From contig JBGAHD010000004.1 in NCBI GenBank assembly GCA_044226395.1, positions 496,001-560,000 on the forward strand: a DNA stretch of 64,000 nt, given 5' to 3'. The position numbers and the translations under genes are program-made. Within the stretch, counting starts at the first letter, position 1; every line of letters starts with the position of its first letter. Origin of the DNA: JBGAHD01 sp044226395 (lineage in GTDB: Bacteria > Pseudomonadota > Gammaproteobacteria > Xanthomonadales > Ahniellaceae). A model generated the notes under the pieces. It was given only the letters and a program-made list of their open reading frames with translations, ran no database searches and had not been told where the DNA came from. This document shows, one piece after another, positions 53,558 to 62,523 of the stretch.

Positions 53558-54828
53558 GCGCGCTCGACACCACGCGTCGGCGCGTGACCGGCTTGCTCGC
53601 GCTGTCGGTGTTCCTGATCATGGCGATCGCGGGCACCATCATTTCGTATCAGACGCTCAAGGCCGGCGCCGATCAAATCGCGCGCTTGATTGCCCTGGCC
53701 ACGATCGCCGTCGATCAACGCCTGGCCGAAGGCCACGGCCTCACGCCGGGCATGGTCGCTGGCGGCGTGCGCGTGGGCACGCAGCCACCGTCGAGCACGG
53801 GCCTGGCCTCGCCGATGATGATCGAGATCGCCGCCAGCCTGAATGCCCTGGTCGGTTCGCCCAAGCGCGTGAGCGTGGTCGAAGTCGATGGCGCCATCGT
53901 CGCCTGGGTGCGTTCGATCAACGCGCCCGATCGCTGGATCGGCTTCACCGTCGAACCCGTGCGCGTGGGCGTGTTGCGCAGCTCGCTCCTGGTGCTGTCG
54001 ATCTCGGGCTTGATGGTGATTCTGTTCGCGACCTTGATCGCGCGCGATCTCACCCGTCCGCTCGAACATCTGGCGCGCGCCGCGCCACACTTGATGTCGG
54101 GACGCGCGGCCGAGCTCACCGACGCGCGCGCGCCCTTCGAGGTCAAGGAACTCGCGCGCGCCTTGGGCGATGCCGCGAGCACGCAGCGCGAAGTCACGCG
54201 CGAACGCGAACTCTTGCTGGCCGGCATCTCGCATGATCTGCGCACGCCGCTGGCGCGTTTGCGCCTGGCGCTCGAACTCGGCGATGCCGCCGATCCCCAA
54301 CGGCGCGAAGCCATGGTGCGCGATCTCGACGAGCTCGACGCCATCATCGATGGTTTTCTGGCCTACGTGCGCGACGGTCGCGACGAGGCCCTGCTCGACG
54401 CCGATCCCGGCGCCCTGCTCGGCCAGTTGCTGGCGCTGCGCGCGCGACCGGAAGACTGGTCGCTGAGCCTGCCCGCCGCGCCCCTCGTGCTGCGCTTCAA
54501 GCCGCTGATGCTCAAGCGCGCGCTGACCAATCTGCTCGACAACGCCGAGCGCTACGGCGCGGCGCCGTTCGCGCTGACCTTGGTGCACGATCTCGCCGCG
54601 CGCGTGGCGCGCATCGAAGTGCGCGACAACGGACCGGGCGTGCCCGCGGATCGTCTGGAAAAACTCGGCAAGCCCTTCGTGCGCGGCGACGCCGCGCGGG
54701 GCGGCCGCGGTTCGGGACTGGGATTGGCGATCGCTTCGCGCGCCGCGCGCGAGCACGGCGGGCACTTGCTGCTGGTCAATGGCGAAGGCGGCGGCTTCAT
54801 CGCCACCATCACCCTCGCGTTAACGTGA
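53554..54828 (+). CDS. EnvZ-like sensor histidine kinase
   Basis: A 424-residue kinase starting at the GTG that overlaps the response-regulator stop. Topology: a membrane segment at about residues 14-36, a periplasmic domain of about 100 residues, a second segment at about 140-162, and a HAMP domain (LTRPLEHLARAAPHLMSG). The dimerisation helix has the EnvZ-type H-box GISHDLRTPLARLRLALEL. The ATP domain has NLLDNAERYG, RDNGPGVP and GRGSGLGLAIA. It probably responds to osmolarity or envelope conditions together with the OmpR-type partner; the signal is inferred. Confidence 0.93.
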   Translation: MSALDTTRRRVTGLLALSVFLIMAIAGTIISYQTLKAGADQIARLIALATIAVDQRLAEGHGLTPGMVAGGVRVGTQPPSSTGLASPMMIEIAASLNALVGSPKRVSVVEVDGAIVAWVRSINAPDRWIGFTVEPVRVGVLRSSLLVLSISGLMVILFATLIARDLTRPLEHLARAAPHLMSGRAAELTDARAPFEVKELARALGDAASTQREVTRERELLLAGISHDLRTPLARLRLALELGDAADPQRREAMVRDLDELDAIIDGFLAYVRDGRDEALLDADPGALLGQLLALRARPEDWSLSLPAAPLVLRFKPLMLKRALTNLLDNAERYGAAPFALTLVHDLAARVARIEVRDNGPGVPADRLEKLGKPFVRGDAARGGRGSGLGLAIASRAAREHGGHLLLVNGEGGGFIATITLALT

Positions 54829-54847
54829 TCAGCGATCGCGCCGCGCT

Positions 54848-55744
54848 TCAGGGCGCGAGCCAATACCCGATGGCGTAGATGTCGAGCTTGCCGGCGCGCG
54901 CGTCGTTGCGATAGCTCGAGAAGTACAGCAACTGCGGATCGCGCCAATCGCGCACGGGGCCGAGCGTGTAGCCCTGCGCCACGTTCACCGCGTTGCTCAA
55001 GGCCGTGCCCATGGCGTAACCATGGCTATCGGCGCGGCTCCAGTACAACGAGATCGGTTCTTCCTTGACGTTCTTGCTGCGCGCGAAGACCAGGGTGCGG
55101 CCATCGTCGAGCCAGGTCGAATCGAACTCATCGGCCTCGGTATTGATTGCGCCGCGCAGCGGCACGGCCTGGGTCCAGCTCTGCCCACGGCGCTGCGCCA
55201 AGAACAGATCGTGGCCGCCAGCGCCGCCGCGACCGTCGGTGGAAAACATCAGGCGCAGGCCGTCATCGGAAATCGTCGGCGCCCATTCGTCGCCGGCGCT
55301 GTTGATCGCCTCGCCGAGATTGAGCGGCTGGCCAAAGGTGCCGAAGCGCGGATCGAACGCGGCCACGTAGATATCGTCGCCGCCAAAACCGCCGGGGCGA
55401 TTGGAGAAGAAATACACGTGCCGCCCGTCCGGCGCGAAGGCCGGATCGAAATCATTGTGATCGGAGCTGATCGTGGCCGCGCGCGGCGAATAACACACGT
55501 CGCGCTGACACTGCGCGATCCAGATGTCCCAGCCGCCGCGCCCGCCGGGCCGGTCGGTGGAACCCCACAGCGCCCAGCGGCCGCCGGGCGATCGCGAATA
55601 GCGGATCTCGGTGTACTGCGTCGAGACCACGCCGGGCGAAACCAGGGTCGCCGACTCGTCGAAACGCGGGCCGACATCGCCCGCGACCGCCGCGCCCGAG
55701 GCCAGTCCCGCCAACGCCACCATCATGCCAAAAGCCTTGCCCAT
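54848..55744 (-). CDS. exported PD40 (TolB-like beta-propeller) protein
   Basis: A 298-residue protein from the ATG at 55744, with GGAGG five bases upstream. The signal peptide ends at ASGAAVA-GD. PD40 repeats are visible as DFDPAFAPDGRHVYFFSNRPGGFGGDDIYVA, EWAPTISDDGLRLMFSTDGRGGAGGHDLFLA and EFDSTWLDDGRTLVFARS, each with the F/W-S/A-x-D-G-x-x-L-x-F core. The fold is a six-bladed propeller, probably periplasmic. Related proteins accompany OmpA or TolB functions, but no partner is adjacent here. Convergent with the kinase gene. Confidence 0.85.
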   Translation of the reverse strand: MGKAFGMMVALAGLASGAAVAGDVGPRFDESATLVSPGVVSTQYTEIRYSRSPGGRWALWGSTDRPGGRGGWDIWIAQCQRDVCYSPRAATISSDHNDFDPAFAPDGRHVYFFSNRPGGFGGDDIYVAAFDPRFGTFGQPLNLGEAINSAGDEWAPTISDDGLRLMFSTDGRGGAGGHDLFLAQRRGQSWTQAVPLRGAINTEADEFDSTWLDDGRTLVFARSKNVKEEPISLYWSRADSHGYAMGTALSNAVNVAQGYTLGPVRDWRDPQLLYFSSYRNDARAGKLDIYAIGYWLAP

Positions 55745-55910
55745 TGCGCCTCCAACCACACCGCGGGGCGAATGCTAACCGCAAGCCATGTTGCCGCGGT
55801 GTCGAGATTCCCCCGGCGGCCGGTCCGGCGCGTCGGCCAACCGTCTTCCGCGCGATCTTTTGCAAACCGGCCGGGCCGGCGACAATAGCGTTTTAACCAG
55901 GAGCCTCGCC

Positions 55911-57107
55911 ATGGCCCACGCCGCGCAAACCCGCCTGCGGGACGAAATCGAAGCGATCCGCGCCCAAGGCTTGTTCAAGACCGAACGCGTGATCACCTCG
56001 CCGCAGAACGCCGAGATCACCCTGGCCGACGGCCGCCGCGTGCTGAATTTTTGCGCCAACAACTATCTGGGCCTGGCCGATCATCCCGACGTGATCCAGG
56101 CGGCCAAGGATGCGCTCGATACGCACGGCTTCGGCATGGCGAGTGTGCGCTTCATCTGCGGCACCCAGGATCTGCACAAGCGGCTCGAGGCCGACATCGC
56201 GCGCTTCTTCGGCACCGAGGACGCCATCCTCTACGCCGCCTGCTTCGACGCCAACGGCGGCCTGTTCGAACCCCTGCTCGGAGAAGAGGACGCGGTCATC
56301 TCCGACGCGCTCAACCACGCCTCGATCATCGACGGCGTGCGCCTGTGCAAGGCCAAGCGCTTCCGCTACGCCAACAGCGACATGGCCGATCTCGAAGCGC
56401 AACTGCAAGCCGCACGCGCGGCCGGCGCGCGCACCATCCTGATCACCACCGACGGCTCGTTCTCGATGGACGGCTTCATCGCGCCGCTGGACAAGATCAC
56501 CGCGCTCGCGCGCCAGTACGGCGCGATGGTCCACATCGACGAATGCCACGCGACCGGTTTCCTGGGCGCGACCGGCCGCGGTTCGGCGGAAGTCCGCGGC
56601 GTGATGGATCGCATCGACATCTTCACCGGCACGCTCGGCAAGGCGCTGGGTGGCGCGCTCGGTGGCTTCACCGCGGGCAGTCGCGAAGTGATCGAGATGC
56701 TGCGCCAGCGTTCGCGCCCGTATCTGTTTTCCAATTCCTTGCCGCCGCATGTCGTGGCTGCCGGCATCAAGGTGTTCGAGATGCTCGACAAGGCCGGCGA
56801 TCTGCGCGAGCGCCTGGCCGAGAACACGCGCTATTTCCGCGAACGCATGAGCGCCGCCGGCTTCGACATCAAGCCCGGCGTGCATCCCATCGTGCCAGTG
56901 ATGATCTACGACGCGCCGCTGGCGCAGCGCATGGCGACGGAGCTGCTCGAAGAAGGCATCTACGTGATCGGCTTCTTCTTCCCCGTCGTGCCCAAGGGCC
57001 AGGCGCGCATCCGCACGCAGATGAGCGCGGCGCACACGCGCGAGCACCTCGATCGCGCCATCGACGCGTTCACGCGCGTGGGCAAGAAGCTGGGCGTGTT
57101 GAAGTGA
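55911..57107 (+). CDS. kbl: 2-amino-3-ketobutyrate coenzyme A ligase (glycine C-acetyltransferase)
   Basis: A 398-residue PLP enzyme of the alpha-oxoamine synthase family, the second step of threonine breakdown: 2-amino-3-ketobutyrate plus CoA gives glycine and acetyl-CoA. AGGAG lies eight bases before the ATG at 55911. The PLP lysine is K244 in TGTLGKALGGALGG, the same number as in E. coli. NFCANNYLGLADHP and HIDECHATGFLG are further signatures. It aligns end to end with E. coli Kbl. The stop overlaps the start of the lipoprotein gene by 4 bases (GTGA). tdh is 7.5 kb upstream. Confidence 0.96.
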   Translation: MAHAAQTRLRDEIEAIRAQGLFKTERVITSPQNAEITLADGRRVLNFCANNYLGLADHPDVIQAAKDALDTHGFGMASVRFICGTQDLHKRLEADIARFFGTEDAILYAACFDANGGLFEPLLGEEDAVISDALNHASIIDGVRLCKAKRFRYANSDMADLEAQLQAARAAGARTILITTDGSFSMDGFIAPLDKITALARQYGAMVHIDECHATGFLGATGRGSAEVRGVMDRIDIFTGTLGKALGGALGGFTAGSREVIEMLRQRSRPYLFSNSLPPHVVAAGIKVFEMLDKAGDLRERLAENTRYFRERMSAAGFDIKPGVHPIVPVMIYDAPLAQRMATELLEEGIYVIGFFFPVVPKGQARIRTQMSAAHTREHLDRAIDAFTRVGKKLGVLK

Positions 57108-57520
57108 GAAACTCGTTCGCGCGCGTCGCGCTGATGACGAGCGTGCTGGCGCTCGTCGGTTGCGCGTCGATGGCACCACGCGCGTGCGCGCCGGGCCTCA
57201 GCGCGACGCGCCTCGAAACGCTGTACTTCGGCACCGGTCGCGTGCAAGCGCCGCCGGTGAGCGAGGCCGAGTGGCGCGCCTTCGTCGCCGAGGAAATCAC
57301 GCCGCGCTTTCCCGACGGACTCACCACCTGGACCGCGCAAGGCCAATGGCGCGGCGCCTCGGGCGAGATCGTGCGCGAAGGCTCGCACGTGCTACAGCTC
57401 GTGGTCTCGGAACCGTCAACGACGGAAAGCGCGTTGACGGCGATCATCGCCAGCTACAAGCAGCGATTCACGCAGGAAGCGGTGATGCGGGTGCAGAGCG
57501 AGGCGTGCACGGCGTTTTGA
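57104..57520 (+). CDS. DUF3574 lipoprotein
   Basis: A 138-residue protein from the GTG that overlaps the kbl stop. Signal peptide with lipobox LALVGC-AS. The mature part has the DUF3574 pattern: TLYFGTGRVQAPPVSEAEWRAFVAEEITPRFPDGLT followed by WTAQGQWRGASGEIVRE. The role of the family is not known. Translational coupling to kbl suggests coexpression, although the functions look unrelated. Confidence 0.85.
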   Translation: MRNSFARVALMTSVLALVGCASMAPRACAPGLSATRLETLYFGTGRVQAPPVSEAEWRAFVAEEITPRFPDGLTTWTAQGQWRGASGEIVREGSHVLQLVVSEPSTTESALTAIIASYKQRFTQEAVMRVQSEACTAF

Positions 57521-57681
57521 AGTGCTGGGTCACGGCTTGCGCGAATCGAAGTCCGCGCAAGCATCGGTGCCCCGCGTGCGGATCGGTGCGTGCATGCCGC
57601 TTTGATCGCCGGCGTGGTGGTTTTTCCGAAGTGAAGTCCTGGGGCCAGCTTTCCCCTTGAATTTCCGAGGCACGCGCCGAG

Positions 57682-58248
57682 ATGGCCGACAGCTCCCTCG
57701 ACGCCAACGCCATGCCCGCCTTCGACACCCAGATCATCGCCCACGCCGATCTCGATCCGAACTTGCGCACGCAGATCCTGGCGCTGTGCACGGATGCCTA
57801 TGAAGAGGACTTCGGCTTCGAGTTGTCCCTGCTCTCGCGGGCCACGCACGTGCTCTTGCGGCGGGACGGCGAACTGGTCGCGCACACCGCCTGGGTCACG
57901 CGCGAATTGCGCGCGGCGAATCTCGCCGCGCCTCTACGCGCCGCTTACGTCGAAGCCGTCGCCGCGCCAACGGCGCTTCAAGGCCAAGGCCTGGGCAGTC
58001 GCGTGCTGGCCGCGCTGCCGCCCTTGCTCGGCGACGTCGACATCGCCGCGTTGTCGCCTTCGGAGCCCGCGTTCTATCGCCGGCAAGGTTGGGCCTCCTG
58101 GCGCGGACCCTTGGCGTATCGTCACGACGGTCGCCTGATCGCGACGCCAGATGAAGACGTGATGATCCTTCGCCTACCGCGAACGCCCGCCACGCTCGAC
58201 CTCGACGCCGCGCTCGACACCGATTGGCGACCCGGCGACGTGTGGTAG
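57682..58248 (+). CDS. AAC(2')-like GNAT acetyltransferase
   Basis: A 188-residue GNAT protein. The acetyl-CoA loop is near VEAVAAPTALQGQGLGSRVL. The C-terminal part follows aminoglycoside 2'-N-acetyltransferase, class AAC(2')-I: FYRRQGWASWRGPLAY, then a T-P-D-E/D segment (ATPDEDVMILRLP), and the diagnostic ending DWRPGDVW (DWRAGDVW in mycobacterial AAC(2')-Ic). Such chromosomal enzymes can acetylate aminoglycosides, but many have other natural substrates. In-frame alternative start at 57712. No mobile element is adjacent; composition is core-like. Confidence 0.8.
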   Translation: MADSSLDANAMPAFDTQIIAHADLDPNLRTQILALCTDAYEEDFGFELSLLSRATHVLLRRDGELVAHTAWVTRELRAANLAAPLRAAYVEAVAAPTALQGQGLGSRVLAALPPLLGDVDIAALSPSEPAFYRRQGWASWRGPLAYRHDGRLIATPDEDVMILRLPRTPATLDLDAALDTDWRPGDVW

Positions 58249-59100
58249 CGCCGAGGCTCGCCAGTCGCAAAGTGCTGCGAGCATCGAGCGCTCGATTATG
58301 CAAACGGACGATAAGGCAATCCCCAGCACGCACTCGACGTGCGGATGTCGCAATCGCCAGATCACCAAAAAAAAATTCATGTCACACCAAGAAACATCTC
58401 ACGCAGCGGCAGCTGTGCTTCACCTAGCGGAAGCGCAGTAGGCGGAACACAGCTCTTGGCACACGCCATTACTCCCGCATCAGGTTCCGGATCCAAGAAC
58501 GCTACGAAATTGCAGATCCGGCATACATTTAACCGAACGATTGCGCACATATTCGTTACTAAGAGCAATTGTCCACCACTCTTCGAGACCATCTCATGCG
58601 CTACCCGCAGTCACACGAGTCTTCACCTAATAGTGAAGGGGTATAACCGAGCCTACCGAGGCGAACCAAAGCATCACGAATTCAACAATCTGCTACGAAT
58701 GCGATGCACATCTTAGATCAGTTCTGCCACCATCCATCCAGAAGACGTTGTCAAACTTCTGGGCTGCGAATTCCTCGATCCATCCGTCCGCACAACCAAG
58801 AAACCACGAAGCCGAACTCACACACCGGAGGTCATCAATAGTTTCCTCATACTAGCATTTCCAAGTTAATTCCTAGGGCGCTGGTGTTCCCGCACCTAGA
58901 CTAGAGAATCCTCGGATGGGTGCTAAGCATAGTCGATGTCGACGAAACATCACTTTCCTGAACGCACCATTTGTAGCCAGACGTAATACTTAGAGCGTTG
59001 ACAAACCGCCTCATCGACAGAGGACAACAGCGTACTCCTTTGCTTCATTGCCGCGAGACATTTTGAACCGTTGAGCATAGTGAGGAGACAGTCAATAACG
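58249..59100. other. long low-GC intergenic region
   Basis: About 850 bases of visibly lower GC than the core, with no frame that has a start, ribosome-binding site and plausible product. A small hairpin (GCACG...CGTGC) lies near 58328-58342 and an A-run near 58366. No tRNA or integrase remnant was seen. It may be decayed acquired DNA adjoining the gene at 59101. Confidence 0.4.
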
Positions 59101-60252
59101 TCAATCTCGCGCGATTTCAGACTCTCCCGACCCATCGCCAACACTTGGACCAAGCGGAGATGAAAGCCAGTCTGTATTCTTCTCTCCCGACAAATTGTCC
59201 AAAACCCTGAGCAGTTCACTGGGCTCTTGCTCTACCAACTGCTTTACTTCCCCGTACTCGCGAAGGAACTGCGAAGCCCATTGCGAGTGCATCGATTCAG
59301 CGGAAAATGCGTTCTTTGCCGAGTTCAGTGACAGCCGTGCAGCCTCACGAGAGCCAGGCAGAGAAAGTCTAAGTTGCGCCTGTGCCTTGATTAGCCAGAA
59401 ATATGAAGGCAGTGCCTTGCCTTCCGCTTCCTTTTCAGCAAGCTCCAGCGCATCCAAAAGTAGATCGTAGCGCCTCGAAGCCTCTGCGCCATTCCACGCC
59501 TCGCCCAGTACAATCTGAGGCGACTCAAAGAAGTTTATCTGGCGAACCTTTTCCATCAGCTGCTTGAGTGCAGAGACTCGTTCTCCATCCCCCCGATTGG
59601 CGACACGAGCAGCAAGTCTAAATGCGGCATTCTGTGGGTTCGGATCTGCCTTGAAGGCGGCCTCCGCCAATGTCTCAAGCAGCTCATTCTGTTCGAGCTT
59701 TCGGCATGTCTGTGCAAGATTGAATATGAAGTCGCTTGGATAGCTTCGATGCTTAAGAGATTCAACAAAGATCTGAATTGTTGTTATTGCTCGAGATCGC
59801 CATTTATCATTTTCAACATTTCCCGGCTCATCAACTTCGCGTTCAATGGCGAGAATTCTGCCCTGAATGTCGAAATCCGCAGACACTTCTCGAAGAAGCT
59901 TGAGATTCTCCACCGCGCCTTGATAGTCTTTGAGGAGCTCGACGTATTTCTCATGGAGCTCTGCTGAGTCCTGAACGAGTCGGCTAAACTCAGCAAACTT
60001 TCTTTTCTCTTTCGGAAGAAGCTGCGCGACCTTGTCTCCGACACGATCATCGATATCTGACAACTCCTTGAATCCGAAGAACCCAAGGACGACTGAGATT
60101 GTCAACCAGAAGTAGAGCAGGTACTTGACGATACGCTCAATCGGCTTGTGCTCAGAGAACTCTCTCGACAGTTCGTCGAGTCGGGAGCTTAGCTCACTAA
60201 TTGCATTGTTCTCAGACCTGTCGAGGCTCGAATTTGGAATGACGGTGCTCAT
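59101..60252 (-). CDS. membrane-anchored helical-repeat protein of unknown function
   Basis: A 383-residue low-GC gene. The N-terminal 40 residues are polar (SELSSRLDELSREFSEHKP); one membrane segment lies at about residues 43-64 (VKYLLYFWLTISVVLGFFGF). A coiled-coil-like stretch follows (about 85-150), then helical TPR-like units (about 165-350: FNLAQTCRKLEQNELLETLAEAAFKADP, ALELAEKEAEGKALPSYFWLIKAQAQL). The C-terminal tail is acidic and Ser-rich. I recognise no family. Tandem helical repeats on a membrane anchor suggest a scaffold or sensor. Composition suggests acquisition, and it stands alone beside 850 bases of gene-free sequence. Confidence 0.75.
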   Translation of the reverse strand: MSTVIPNSSLDRSENNAISELSSRLDELSREFSEHKPIERIVKYLLYFWLTISVVLGFFGFKELSDIDDRVGDKVAQLLPKEKRKFAEFSRLVQDSAELHEKYVELLKDYQGAVENLKLLREVSADFDIQGRILAIEREVDEPGNVENDKWRSRAITTIQIFVESLKHRSYPSDFIFNLAQTCRKLEQNELLETLAEAAFKADPNPQNAAFRLAARVANRGDGERVSALKQLMEKVRQINFFESPQIVLGEAWNGAEASRRYDLLLDALELAEKEAEGKALPSYFWLIKAQAQLRLSLPGSREAARLSLNSAKNAFSAESMHSQWASQFLREYGEVKQLVEQEPSELLRVLDNLSGEKNTDWLSSPLGPSVGDGSGESEIARD

Positions 60253-60370
60253 ACTCCCTCCTTAGATGGCGATTGGAAGGAGTCTGCGGTGTGCAGATAG
60301 TCTCATCAAACTCGGGTGATCGAGTCTCGAGAATCTATTGCAAGTGATCAAGAGCGTTCCGTGGAGATTT

Positions 60371-61102
60371 ATGGGTCCGCGCCACCTTCACACGCTGTTC
60401 GAACTGCTCGCCTATTTCGTCGGCGCGCGTCTGTTCTTCTGGCTCGATCGGCGCGCGCCGGCGCCCGCGTGGCGGCACGATCTGACCGCGCGCCTGGGCG
60501 TGCTGACCGGCGCGATTCTCGGCGCGGCCTTGGGTTCCAAGATCGCGTATTGGATCGAAGACCCCCTCGTCGCGTTCGCGCGCTTTCCCGATCCGCTGGC
60601 GCTGATGGCGGGCAAGTCCATCGTTGGCGGCTTGCTCGGTGGCCTGATCGGCGTGGAGATCGCGAAGAGGTTCGTTGGCATCAGCGAGTCCACCGGCGAT
60701 CGCTTCGTGTGGCCGCTGGCGGTCGGCATGGCGATCGGACGTATCGGCTGCCATCTCGGCGGCTTGGGTGATCACACGGTGGGCCTTCCCACCGCCCTAC
60801 CCTGGGGCTACGACTACGGCGACGGTGTGTCGCGGCATCCCACCGCGCTCTACGAGATCGTGTTCCTGCTGAGCTGGACCATGCTGATCACGCGCATCGC
60901 GTGGCCGCGCAATGGCGACACGTTCCGACTCTTCCTCGCGGGCTATCTGTTGTGGCGGCTGCTGGTCGAGTGGATCAAACCGATCCCGATGGTGTATTTC
61001 GACGCGCTCTCGGGCATCCAATTGTTGTGTCTGGCGGGCCTGTGCTACTACGGGCCCGACCTCATTCGCATCATCCGGAGCAGACCGTGGGCGCGAAGGT
61101 AA
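60371..61102 (+). CDS. Lgt-like membrane enzyme (prolipoprotein diacylglyceryl transferase family)
   Basis: A 243-residue protein with about six or seven hydrophobic segments; GTGGAG lies four bases before the ATG at 60371. Lgt signatures: GRIGCHLGG at 123-131 (GRIGNF in Lgt), LPTALPWGYDYG at 139-150, and HPTALYE at 156-162. The Lgt residues H103 (in SFHGG) and N146 are replaced here (KSIVGG and GRIGC), so it is unlikely to be the housekeeping Lgt. It may transfer or use a diacylglyceryl group from phosphatidylglycerol on another acceptor (inference). The radical SAM gene overlaps its 3' end by 16 bases, so the two act together. Confidence 0.8.
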   Translation: MGPRHLHTLFELLAYFVGARLFFWLDRRAPAPAWRHDLTARLGVLTGAILGAALGSKIAYWIEDPLVAFARFPDPLALMAGKSIVGGLLGGLIGVEIAKRFVGISESTGDRFVWPLAVGMAIGRIGCHLGGLGDHTVGLPTALPWGYDYGDGVSRHPTALYEIVFLLSWTMLITRIAWPRNGDTFRLFLAGYLLWRLLVEWIKPIPMVYFDALSGIQLLCLAGLCYYGPDLIRIIRSRPWARR

Positions 61103-62523
61103 GACCGTATCTCTACTACGATCACGCGGTGTCCGTGTGCTCGACCTGCCTGCGTCGCGTCGAGGCGACGGTCCTGATCAAGGAAGGCCAGGTGTTCCTG
61201 GAAAAATGGTGTCCGCATCATGGCCGCGAGCGCGTGCTGATCGCCGATGACGCCGAATACTATCGCCGCGCGCGCGAGGTCTTCATCAAGCCGCCCGAAC
61301 TGCCGCGCTTGTTCAACACCGAACGCCACTACGGCTGTCCCTACGATTGCGGTCTGTGCCCCGAGCACATGCAGCATTCCTGCCTGACCCTGATCGAAGT
61401 CACGGATCACTGCAATCTCAAATGCCCGATCTGTTACGCCGATTCCGGACCGCATCGCCCAGGCTTTCGCGATCTGGCGACGATCGAGCGCATGCTCGAC
61501 GCCGTCGTCGCCAATGAAGGCGAGCCCGACGTGGTGCAGATTTCCGGTGGCGAACCCACGCTTCATCCGGACTTCTTCGCCATTCTCGACGCGGCGCGCG
61601 CGCGGCCAATTCGTCACTTGATGGTCAACACCAATGGCCTGCGCATCGCCAAGGAGCCGGAATTCGCGCGGCGCCTCGCGCAGTATCGCGAAGGCTTCGA
61701 GCTGTATCTGCAATTCGATTCCCTGCGCGACGAAGTGCACCAGCGACTGCGCGGCGCGCGGCTCGGCGCGATCCGCCGCGATGCGCTGGCGCGCTTGAAC
61801 GAGCACGATATTTCCACGACGCTCGTCGTGACCGTCGAGAAGGGCCTCAACGATGGCGAACTCGGCGAGATCATCGAATACGCGCTCGAACAACCCTGCG
61901 TGCGCGGCGTCACCTTTCAGCCGATTCAAGCGGCGGGTCGCCTGGAGGGTTACGACCCGGAACGTCATCGCCTGACGCTGACCGAAGTGCGTCGCCGCAT
62001 CCTCGAGCAGACGCGCGTGTTCACGGGCGCCGATCTGATTCCCGTGCCGTGCAATCCCGACTGCCTGGCCATGGCTTACGCGCTCAAGCTCGAAGGCGGC
62101 GTGCTGCCACTGACGCGCTTCGTCGAACCGGAGACGCTCGTCAGCGCCGGTCGCAACACCATCGTCGTCGAACGCGACGATGCGCTGCGCGAACGCGTGT
62201 TCCAACTCTTCTCCACCGGTCACTCGCCGGAAGGGCAAGCCGGCCAATTGTCCGATCTGCTGTGTTGTCTACCGCGCGTGGCCGCGCCCGAAGGCTTGAG
62301 CTACAAGAACGTGTTCCGCGTGCTGATCATGCAGTTCATCGACGCGCAATCCTTTGACTTGCGCGCGGTGAAGAAGTCCTGCGTGCACATCGCGCAGCCC
62401 GATGGCCGCATCATTCCCTTCGACACCTTCAATCTGTTCTACCGCGACGATCGCGCCAAGCACCTCGAACAACTGCGCGCCGAGATCGACGCCCAACGCC
62501 AACGTGAGGTTTGTCCCGCATGA
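61087..62523 (+). CDS. radical SAM protein with the cysteine pattern of tetraether/membrane-spanning-lipid synthases
   Basis: A 478-residue protein from a GTG with GGAG eight bases upstream. N-terminal cysteines C18-x2-C21 and CPHHG (C42) form a zinc-binding-like site. A second cluster, CPYDCGLCPEHMQHSC, spans C84, C88, C91 and C99. The SAM cluster is C109, C113, C116 in DHCNLKCPICYADSG, and SGGEPTLHPDF follows. This order (CxxC, CPxHG, CPxxCGLCPxH, CNLxCPxC) is that of the Tes/MJ0619-like family, whose archaeal members join lipid tails in tetraether synthesis; bacterial relatives are linked to membrane-spanning lipids. Which reaction is catalysed here is an inference. The stop overlaps the next gene by ATGA. 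Confidence 0.85.
   Translation: MGAKVRPYLYYDHAVSVCSTCLRRVEATVLIKEGQVFLEKWCPHHGRERVLIADDAEYYRRAREVFIKPPELPRLFNTERHYGCPYDCGLCPEHMQHSCLTLIEVTDHCNLKCPICYADSGPHRPGFRDLATIERMLDAVVANEGEPDVVQISGGEPTLHPDFFAILDAARARPIRHLMVNTNGLRIAKEPEFARRLAQYREGFELYLQFDSLRDEVHQRLRGARLGAIRRDALARLNEHDISTTLVVTVEKGLNDGELGEIIEYALEQPCVRGVTFQPIQAAGRLEGYDPERHRLTLTEVRRRILEQTRVFTGADLIPVPCNPDCLAMAYALKLEGGVLPLTRFVEPETLVSAGRNTIVVERDDALRERVFQLFSTGHSPEGQAGQLSDLLCCLPRVAAPEGLSYKNVFRVLIMQFIDAQSFDLRAVKKSCVHIAQPDGRIIPFDTFNLFYRDDRAKHLEQLRAEIDAQRQREVCPA

Noticed and set aside
58339..58716. Plus-strand frame of 125 codons in the low-GC intergenic region
   Set aside because: No ribosome-binding site and a low-complexity polar product without recognisable features.
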